21,313 nucleotides of DNA from an uncultured Bacteroidales bacterium (lineage in GTDB: Bacteria; Bacteroidota; Bacteroidia; Bacteroidales; UBA1715). Below, piece after piece: positions 15,408 through 21,313 of this stretch (positions within the stretch are counted from its first letter, which is position 1; every line of letters starts with the position of its first letter). The stretch covers positions 1-21,313 of the forward strand of contig CALAUG010000091.1 of the NCBI GenBank assembly GCA_937892155.1. The letters run 5' to 3'. Under the pieces are notes generated by a model. It made no database searches and was not told where the DNA came from. It saw only the letters and a list, made by a program, of their open reading frames with translations. The position numbers were made by a program, and so were the translations under genes.

Positions 15408-16802
15408 CTAATTTGATTTTTTACAAATTTGTGCCTTTATTTCTCCTTCTGCCACCAATTGTCCTGCAACAAACGAAAGTGCTTTCATGTATACTATTCC
15501 CCTTCTTATTGGAGAAAGAAGTTGCAATTGGAATATGATGGTATCACCCGGATATACTTTTTTTCTAAACTTGACATTATCCACACTCAGAAAATATACC
15601 AAATAATCAGAAGATTTCTCAACACGGGATAATGCAAAAACGCCAGCGCACTGGACCATTCCTTCCAACATCAACACGCCTGGCATCACCGGCTCTTCTG
15701 GAAAATGTCCCTGAAAGAATGGTTCATCAGCAGTAACATTCTTTACACCTATAATTTCCGAATCTGTCATTGACATAATCTTGTCTACCAATTGGAACGG
15801 ATAATTATATGGCAATACATTTTTCAATGCATGAGTATCGTACAATGGCGTGGCATCCATATTAACTTTAGGAGCAGGAACTTTTGCTGTCGGCTTAAGG
15901 CACTTACGAATGATTTTTGCAAATTCAGTATTTGCCTTGTGTCCTGGGATTGTCGCAATGATGTGTCCCTTTATAGGACGTCCCACCAACCACAAATCAC
16001 CGATTAAATCCAATAACTTGTGCCGCGCAGGTTCATTTTCAAATGACAACGGCGTATTATTCAAAACTCCTTCTTTTTCAACCTTTACGTCTGTTCTATT
16101 GAATATTGCCGACAGACGTGCCACCTCTTCGGCCGAAACTGGGCGGTCGACAAAAACTAAAGCATTATCCAAATCGCCACCCTTAATCAGATTTGCAGCA
16201 AGCATCATCTCAATTTCTCGAAGGAAACAAAATGTTTTACAACAAGCTATCTCTGATCCAAAATCTTTTAAATCACTTATGCTCGCAAACTGATTTCGAA
16301 GCATAAATGAATCATAACTGATTTTCACATCCACACGGAAGGTATCACTTGGGTATGCTATAATTTCAACTCCACGTTCCGGTTCCACATACGTTATTTT
16401 CTCCGTCACCTCAAAACACTCTACTTCGGCATTTTGTTCCACAGAACCAACCCTCTGTAGTTCGTCGAAAAATGGTTTTGCACTACCATTTAGAATAGGG
16501 ACCTCAGGACCGTCAACTTCAATCAAGACATTGTTTATATGCAACGCATGGAGTGATGCCATCAAATGCTCTATCGTACTCACGACAGCCTTTCCAATGC
16601 CAATGACAGTACCACGTGCAGTATCTACAACATTTTCCGCTAATGCCGGAATGATAGGTGTATCTTCTAAATCAATACGCTTAAAACGAATACCACTATT
16701 TGCTTCTGCGGGGAACAACGTGGCCGTCACAACCTTACCGGTATGCAAGCCCTTTCCTGAAAAAGAAACCTCCTGCGCAATTGTTCGTTGTTTTTCTGCC
16801 AT
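15408..16802 (-). CDS. lpxC-fabZ: Bifunctional LpxC deacetylase / FabZ dehydratase
   Basis: I chose the ATG at 16802 (MAEKQRTIAQEVSFSGKGLH), giving 464 residues. An upstream ATG at 16868 would lie before the likely promoter and adds an unconserved tail. The N-terminal LpxC domain (1-~305) deacetylates UDP-3-O-acyl-GlcNAc, the committed step of lipid A synthesis. It shows E78 and H79 (STIEHLMAS), H261 and D265 (ARHKLLDLIGD) as base and Zn ligands, and H288 (PGHKANTEF). The FabZ domain (~318-464) dehydrates 3-hydroxyacyl-ACP; H366 and E380 lie in the GHFPEEPVMPG to LMLEGMVQCAG region. The fusion is typical of Bacteroidota and links lipid A and fatty-acid synthesis, which compete for hydroxyacyl-ACP. 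lpxA follows after 3 bp. Confidence 0.95.
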   Translation of the reverse strand: MAEKQRTIAQEVSFSGKGLHTGKVVTATLFPAEANSGIRFKRIDLEDTPIIPALAENVVDTARGTVIGIGKAVVSTIEHLMASLHALHINNVLIEVDGPEVPILNGSAKPFFDELQRVGSVEQNAEVECFEVTEKITYVEPERGVEIIAYPSDTFRVDVKISYDSFMLRNQFASISDLKDFGSEIACCKTFCFLREIEMMLAANLIKGGDLDNALVFVDRPVSAEEVARLSAIFNRTDVKVEKEGVLNNTPLSFENEPARHKLLDLIGDLWLVGRPIKGHIIATIPGHKANTEFAKIIRKCLKPTAKVPAPKVNMDATPLYDTHALKNVLPYNYPFQLVDKIMSMTDSEIIGVKNVTADEPFFQGHFPEEPVMPGVLMLEGMVQCAGVFALSRVEKSSDYLVYFLSVDNVKFRKKVYPGDTIIFQLQLLSPIRRGIVYMKALSFVAGQLVAEGEIKAQICKKSN

Positions 16803-16822
16803 ACTACACTTTTTTACCAATG

Positions 16823-16852
16823 CAAATTTACTTTTTTTCCGCAAAAAACAAA
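16823..16852 (-). promoter_or_regulatory. Candidate Bacteroidetes promoter for lpxC-fabZ-lpxA-apbE
   Basis: The minus strand reads TTTG (16849-16852), an 18-bp spacer, then TAAATTTG (16823-16830), matching the -33 TTTG and -7 TAnnTTTG elements. The -7 box ends 20 bp before the chosen lpxC ATG, which supports the MAEK start. The rest of the gap to the upstream stop (16853-16944) shows no strong terminator. Confidence 0.6.
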
Positions 16853-16944
16853 AGTGATTTATGCACATCTTAGTAACGGGAACAGAGAAGAAAAGATAAC
16901 TTCTAATTATCTATTGTCAACTTTCTATTTCCCAGGATTTCTTA

Positions 16945-17382
16945 TCAATTAAAATTATTTCCCTGCATTGCGTATGCTGGGATTTGAGACAATGCGAAGG
17001 CCAAATTATCCACTAATTCCTGCATTTTGTCTTTTTTTATCATTGGACGTGCAATCAAAGGAACATTTGCACGCATTGTTATGCGGATTCGTGTGTCGTA
17101 AGGAGCAACTTGTTTTAACTGAATCCAAATACAAAACATATCGTTCCCCGCCGTTCCTATTTTCAACAATTTGTATGGTTCTTTGTCCAGCACAGATAGT
17201 GTGATACTCATACTTGCCATTGCTTGAATGGTAATCGTGTCGTCCGTAACCGAAATTTTATCCTTTGCTTCGGCAGGCAACATAGAAGCAATATTTCTAA
17301 AATCAGATATAAAAGAGAACAGCTGCGAATCTTCACAACTGTTCTTAGTAATCTTACTTACGAATTCTAACTCTTTTCCCAT
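16945..17382 (-). CDS. Small SRPBCC-like (START/polyketide cyclase fold) protein, function unknown
   Basis: A 145-residue soluble protein with no signal peptide or transmembrane segment. An N-terminal helix-rich part (SQLFSFISDFRNIASMLP, 19-36) precedes alternating beta strands, with a C-terminal helix (MQELVDNLAFALSQIPAYAM). This layout matches the SRPBCC/START helix-grip fold that binds hydrophobic ligands, and I recall similar small proteins in Bacteroidales. No catalytic motif is visible, so ligand and role are unknown. It starts 2 bp after asnS, so it is surely co-transcribed. Downstream is a 142-bp gap to the lpxC start. Confidence 0.65.
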   Translation of the reverse strand: MGKELEFVSKITKNSCEDSQLFSFISDFRNIASMLPAEAKDKISVTDDTITIQAMASMSITLSVLDKEPYKLLKIGTAGNDMFCIWIQLKQVAPYDTRIRITMRANVPLIARPMIKKDKMQELVDNLAFALSQIPAYAMQGNNFN

Positions 17383-17384
17383 TT

Positions 17385-18827
17385 TTAAAATTCTGCGGAT
17401 TTTGGATAACGAGGGAATGGTATCACGTCACGGATATTAGTCATACCGGTCACGAACAGCATCAAACGTTCAAAGCCAAGTCCAAAACCAGAGTGAGGAA
17501 CTGCGCCAAAGCGACGAGTATCGAGATACCACCACATATCTTTCATTGGAATGTGTAATTCTTCTATTCGTTTGTTCAATTTGTCGAAGTCGGCTTCGCG
17601 TTCCGAACCACCAATGATTTCACCAATTCCAGGGAACAAAATATCCATTGCAGCAACCGTTTTCCCGTCAGGATTTTGTTTCATATAGAATGCTTTGATT
17701 TCTTTTGGATAGCCAGTTAGAATAACCGGTTTTTTGAAATGCTTTTCAACTAAATAACGTTCGTGTTCACTTTGCAAATCGGCACCAAAACCTTCAATTT
17801 TGTACTTGAATTGTCCTTTTTGATTTGGTTTTGAATTTTTCAAAATGTCAATTGCTTCGGTATATGTCAATCTTTGGAAATCGTTTGCCAATACGAATTG
17901 CAATTTTTCAATCAACGGCATTGAACGTTCTGATTCTGGTTTAGATTTTTCTTCTTGAATCAAGCGTTCTTGTAAGAATTCCAAATCTTCGCGACAGTGG
18001 TCAAGAGCATATTGAATCAAATATTTCAAAAACTCTTCTGCAATGTCCATATCGTCGTTTATATCGGCAAAAGCAATTTCCGGTTCAATCATCCAAAATT
18101 CAGCCAAGTGACGGGTTGTATTTGAATTTTCGGCACGGAAAGTAGGGCCAAATGTATAAACTTTTGAAAGTGCCATACAAGCCAATTCAACTTCCAACTG
18201 ACCAGACACAGTCAAATTTGTCATCTTTCCAAAGAAATCTTCGGAATAATCAACTTTGCCATCTTCTGTTTTTGGCAAATTATTCAAATCCAACGTAGTT
18301 ACCTGAAACATTTCGCCAGCACCTTCGCAGTCGGAACCTGTGATAAGCGGAGTGTGAATGTTATAGAATCCACGTTCGGTAAAAAACGTGTGGATTGCAT
18401 AAATCATATTATGGCGAACACGCATGATTGCGCCGAACAAATTCGTACGGAAACGCAAGTGGGCATTTTCACGAAGGAATTCCAACGAGTGTTTCTTCGG
18501 CTGAATAGGATATTTTTCAGGATCGGCTATACCAAGAACTTCTATTGTTTCGGCAACAACCTCAACACGTTGTCCTTTTCCTTCCGAAGCCTTCAACGTA
18601 CCTTCAACCGACAAGGAGCAACCAACACTGATTTTCTTCAATTCGGCAGCATCGAATTTTTCTATATCAATTACAACTTGGAGATTTTGCAATGACGAGC
18701 CGTCATTCAATGCGGCGAACATTACGAAACTGTTTCCTCTATAATTTCTAACCCAACCCTTTACAACAACCTTTACATCCAATTCGGTTGCCTCCAAAAG
18801 ATTCTTTATTTCTATTCTTTTTGACAT
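17385..18827 (-). CDS. asnS: Asparaginyl-tRNA synthetase
   Basis: A 480-residue class IIb synthetase that charges tRNA-Asn with Asn using ATP. Residues 1-105 form the OB-fold anticodon-binding domain (VVKGWVRNYRGNSFVMF). The catalytic core has motif 1 around ERGFYNIHTPLI (151-162), motif 2 in the FRAENSNTTRHLAEFWMIEP region (230-249) and motif 3 GFGLGFERL (447-455). AsnRS is favoured over AspRS by EGAGEMFQVTT (168-178), RAENSNTTRHLAEF and the PFPRYP ending. Length is normal. It starts 11 bp after the DUF2723 stop and is followed after 2 bp by the SRPBCC-like gene, so the three probably share a transcript. Confidence 0.97.
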   Translation of the reverse strand: MSKRIEIKNLLEATELDVKVVVKGWVRNYRGNSFVMFAALNDGSSLQNLQVVIDIEKFDAAELKKISVGCSLSVEGTLKASEGKGQRVEVVAETIEVLGIADPEKYPIQPKKHSLEFLRENAHLRFRTNLFGAIMRVRHNMIYAIHTFFTERGFYNIHTPLITGSDCEGAGEMFQVTTLDLNNLPKTEDGKVDYSEDFFGKMTNLTVSGQLEVELACMALSKVYTFGPTFRAENSNTTRHLAEFWMIEPEIAFADINDDMDIAEEFLKYLIQYALDHCREDLEFLQERLIQEEKSKPESERSMPLIEKLQFVLANDFQRLTYTEAIDILKNSKPNQKGQFKYKIEGFGADLQSEHERYLVEKHFKKPVILTGYPKEIKAFYMKQNPDGKTVAAMDILFPGIGEIIGGSEREADFDKLNKRIEELHIPMKDMWWYLDTRRFGAVPHSGFGLGFERLMLFVTGMTNIRDVIPFPRYPKSAEF

Positions 18828-18838
18828 TGTAGTAATTT

Positions 18839-21235
18839 TTATTCCATAAAACTAGCAGCTTCATCAATCCCCGCAGATTCTTTTGAACTTGCTGCTTTCA
18901 TATAATCAAGCAACGAATATGCAGATACATCTGACCAACGTACTTCCAATTCGTCACAGAATTCCTTCTGACCGTGCTGCAATGCAACTTGATAAACTTG
19001 AACCACTCTGCTCATGTAATCCATTTTATCAGACTCTATCTGCTTATAAAATGTTGGTTGTTTTTGCAAAGAATTGTACCACTCAATTTCATCCATCAAA
19101 TTGAAAGCATAAGTATGCAACAACGCATTTGCACTTGAATCTTCATCAATAAAATAATATGCATACGCCGTTGAAACTATTGATTCATCAAAATACGGAA
19201 CTTGCCAATCAGGCATAATTGAAGTTAATTTATCAAGTACTTGCTTAGCTGAATCAACTTTTTGTTCTGCTATCAGTTCAAAAGCCAGCGAATTAAACAT
19301 CTGACGAATACCTATAACACGCATTGTACGTTCGTGGAAGTGATCTATATAGACATCTTTTTCACCCATTCCACCCCACTTGTATACATTCATCAACTTA
19401 TCGTACATTACGTCAGTATCGATATATGGTACACGGGTATCTTTATTTTTCACTGGTACGAACTTGAAAGCAAAACCATCATAACGAAGATAATTTTCAA
19501 GCCCTAAGTCGTCTGCGGAAGACTGACTCGTGAAATACAGAGGTCTATCCCAAGTATATCCATCCAAGCAATCGTAAATAACTAATTTGTTTTTATAGAC
19601 ATTGTTATCTTTCAAAGTAAATTGAATCTCTGGAACTACGAGAGCTGAATCTTTAAGTGACACGGCTTTGTTCTTCAGGGCGACATCTTTATCCACACGG
19701 AATTTCAAATTCCTTGCAGGGAAGAAATTATACTTGTCGCCATAATAATCAATAAGCATTTTATCATTCCTAACAACATTCATCGCCTCGTTAAGCGAAA
19801 TAACCTTATCCTTAGTCTGTCCAAATTCACGTACAGGGACCATATCACGAATTCCCTTTCCAACCTGAGCCTCCGTTAATTTCATCGGCAGCGGTGCAGA
19901 TTCATAAGCACGATGTTTCATTTGTTGAGCATACCAATCTGTCGCCAACAAAGGAGTACAAAGCACTCGTACATCGGTTCTCACACCCTCAACCTCTTGA
20001 ATATACCAAAGTGGGAATGTATCGTTATCTCCTGCCGTCACAATCATAGAATTTGGTTCACAACTTTGCAGATAATTATATGCGAAATCATGAGCAGTGT
20101 ATCTATTTGATCTATCATGATCGTCCCAGTTTTCACTGGCCATCACGCCCGGCACGAGGCCGAGACAAACCAATGTCACCAGCAACGCGCCGATGACTTG
20201 CACTGTATTATTCCTTATTTTTTCGAACAAAGAATAAATGGCAAAAACACCGAATCCCACCCAGATTGAGAAGGCGTAGAAAGAAGCGGCGAAAGCATAG
20301 TCACGTTCACGCGGTTGGAAATTGTACATGTTCAAATAGAAGGCGATGGCAAGACCCGTCATCAGGAAAAGCATCAGCACAATAAACGAATTCTTTCCAT
20401 CCTTTACAGAATAGAAAATCAAGCCAATGATACCTAACAGCAAAGGCAACAAATAGTATTGGTTAGTACCCGGGCGAGCAATTGAAGCGGGCAGATTATC
20501 ATGTTCACCGACGCCAACGATGGTATCATCAATAAACGGGATGCCCGTAATGAAATTGCCTTCAATATTGCCGCCACGGCCTTGAATATCATTTTGACGG
20601 CCTGCGAAATTCCACATGAAATAACGGAAATACATGTAATTGAACTGGTAGCTTTCCATGAATTTGACATTGTATTTCCAGTCCACCATATACTGCTTGC
20701 CAGCCATGCGGTCGATTTCGCGGCGGGCATTCTTATCGTCAGGATAATAACTCTTCAGCCAATTAAGGTAATCGCGTTGGTGACCACGATCCCACATACG
20801 CGGGAAAAGCATGCAATCCGATGGTTCGTAAACCGGATTGCGCTGTTCGCGCTTATCGGCGATGACATACTTGCCGGCCTCGCGATCTTTGACGTAGAAT
20901 GGCGTACCATCATCGTAACGGACGACACGCGAATTGAACGACTGTCCGTGAATCAAAGGATTTGAGCCGTATTGTTCACGATTCAAATAAGCCAGCAATG
21001 CCACGGCATCTTCCGGATTGTTTTCGTCAATGGTCGGATTGGCGTTGGAACGGATCACCAAAACGAAGAAAGTAGAATAACCAATCAGCAGGAAAATGAA
21101 AGAGAACACGCCTGCCAAAAAGACCTTCTTGTCTTTCTTCATGGCATAATTGATACCCCAAGCCACAGCCGCCGCAATCAGCAGGAAGAAGAAAATGCTT
21201 CCTGAATGGAACGGCAAATGGAAAGTATTGACCAT
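18839..21235 (-). CDS. DUF2723 (GT117/TMEM260-like) membrane protein, 5' truncated and possibly disrupted
   Basis: From the ATG at 21235 there are 798 residues, but family-like sequence continues upstream in frame (NIIPQIVNLAGKFEIF, to 21283) until TAA at 21284-21286. The family is usually about 1000 residues or more, so the N-terminal part is missing: the gene is frameshifted, nonsense-mutated or misassembled here. Hydrophobic segments lie at about 16-32, 38-61, 261-276, 283-302, 315-337 and 344-364, followed by a large soluble domain. Conserved family stretches include NPTIDENNPEDAVALLAYL (66-84), NWDDHDRSNRYTAHDF and AGDNDTFPLWYIQEVEGVR. Eukaryotic TMEM260 is a protein O-mannosyltransferase, so an envelope protein glycosylation role is plausible. 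The first ~365 codons are richer in GC than the rest. Confidence 0.85.
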   Translation of the reverse strand: MVNTFHLPFHSGSIFFFLLIAAAVAWGINYAMKKDKKVFLAGVFSFIFLLIGYSTFFVLVIRSNANPTIDENNPEDAVALLAYLNREQYGSNPLIHGQSFNSRVVRYDDGTPFYVKDREAGKYVIADKREQRNPVYEPSDCMLFPRMWDRGHQRDYLNWLKSYYPDDKNARREIDRMAGKQYMVDWKYNVKFMESYQFNYMYFRYFMWNFAGRQNDIQGRGGNIEGNFITGIPFIDDTIVGVGEHDNLPASIARPGTNQYYLLPLLLGIIGLIFYSVKDGKNSFIVLMLFLMTGLAIAFYLNMYNFQPRERDYAFAASFYAFSIWVGFGVFAIYSLFEKIRNNTVQVIGALLVTLVCLGLVPGVMASENWDDHDRSNRYTAHDFAYNYLQSCEPNSMIVTAGDNDTFPLWYIQEVEGVRTDVRVLCTPLLATDWYAQQMKHRAYESAPLPMKLTEAQVGKGIRDMVPVREFGQTKDKVISLNEAMNVVRNDKMLIDYYGDKYNFFPARNLKFRVDKDVALKNKAVSLKDSALVVPEIQFTLKDNNVYKNKLVIYDCLDGYTWDRPLYFTSQSSADDLGLENYLRYDGFAFKFVPVKNKDTRVPYIDTDVMYDKLMNVYKWGGMGEKDVYIDHFHERTMRVIGIRQMFNSLAFELIAEQKVDSAKQVLDKLTSIMPDWQVPYFDESIVSTAYAYYFIDEDSSANALLHTYAFNLMDEIEWYNSLQKQPTFYKQIESDKMDYMSRVVQVYQVALQHGQKEFCDELEVRWSDVSAYSLLDYMKAASSKESAGIDEAASFME

Positions 21236-21313
21236 GAAAATTTCGAACTTGCCGGCGAGATTGACGATTTGCGGAATAATGTTTTATAGAATTGCTATGA
21301 ATTTTCGTGAATA

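Noticed and set aside
16803..16868. Upstream ATG at 16868 for lpxC-fabZ
   Set aside because: It lies upstream of a good -33/-7 promoter match, and the extra 22 residues do not resemble LpxC. MAEKQRTI is a typical N-terminus.
1..21313. tRNA or rRNA genes, CRISPR arrays, toxin-antitoxin or restriction genes
   Set aside because: I looked for tRNA-like cloverleaf ends, regularly spaced identical repeats and defence-family motifs and saw none. Coding density leaves no gap longer than about 150 bp.

Overview
The window is a piece of a Bacteroidota chromosome, most likely order Bacteroidales. The evidence is an LpxC-FabZ fusion, a cytoplasmic HU-like domain joined to a periplasmic SPOR domain, a DUF2723 (GT117/TMEM260-like) membrane protein, a giant exported protein built from CHU_C-associated Ig-like and PKD-like repeats, and several boxes matching the Bacteroidetes promoter element TAnnTTTG. 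No rRNA, tRNA, CRISPR array, insertion sequence or phage gene was seen. Almost everything serves the cell envelope.

Layout. 1-6811 (minus): the first ~2270 codons of a secreted repeat adhesin whose C-terminus lies outside the window. 6942-7523 (minus): a WbpD-like sugar N-acetyltransferase. 7603-9796 (plus): a three-gene operon of dihydrofolate reductase, a GT4 glycosyltransferase and futalosine hydrolase, packed with gaps of 2 bp and -4 bp. 9786-12336 (minus): an O-antigen ligase/polymerase and a GT90 glycosyltransferase. 12373-13410 (minus): the HU-SPOR protein. 13558-16802 (minus): lpxC-fabZ, lpxA and an ApbE lipoprotein, nearly contiguous. 16945-21283 (minus): a SRPBCC-like small protein, asnS and a DUF2723 membrane protein, tightly spaced.

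How the genes fit together. lpxC-fabZ and lpxA make lipid A precursors. The GT4, GT90, WbpD-like and O-antigen ligase proteins fit synthesis and assembly of a surface glycan or LPS. DUF2723 proteins are probable protein glycosyltransferases of the envelope. The giant adhesin is probably a type IX secretion substrate displayed on the same surface. asnS, folA and mqnB are housekeeping genes carried among them.

Most unusual signals. The adhesin changes composition abruptly near position 4235, inside one uninterrupted reading frame: the N-terminal third is about 33-38% GC and the repeat array about 58-65% GC with heavy NCG codon use. A second, milder intragenic switch occurs near 20137 in the DUF2723 gene, at the end of its membrane domain. 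That gene also has an in-frame stop at 21284-21286, inside sequence that looks like the middle of the family. I found no clearly new multi-gene system. The compositional mosaic and the HU-SPOR protein are the best leads.
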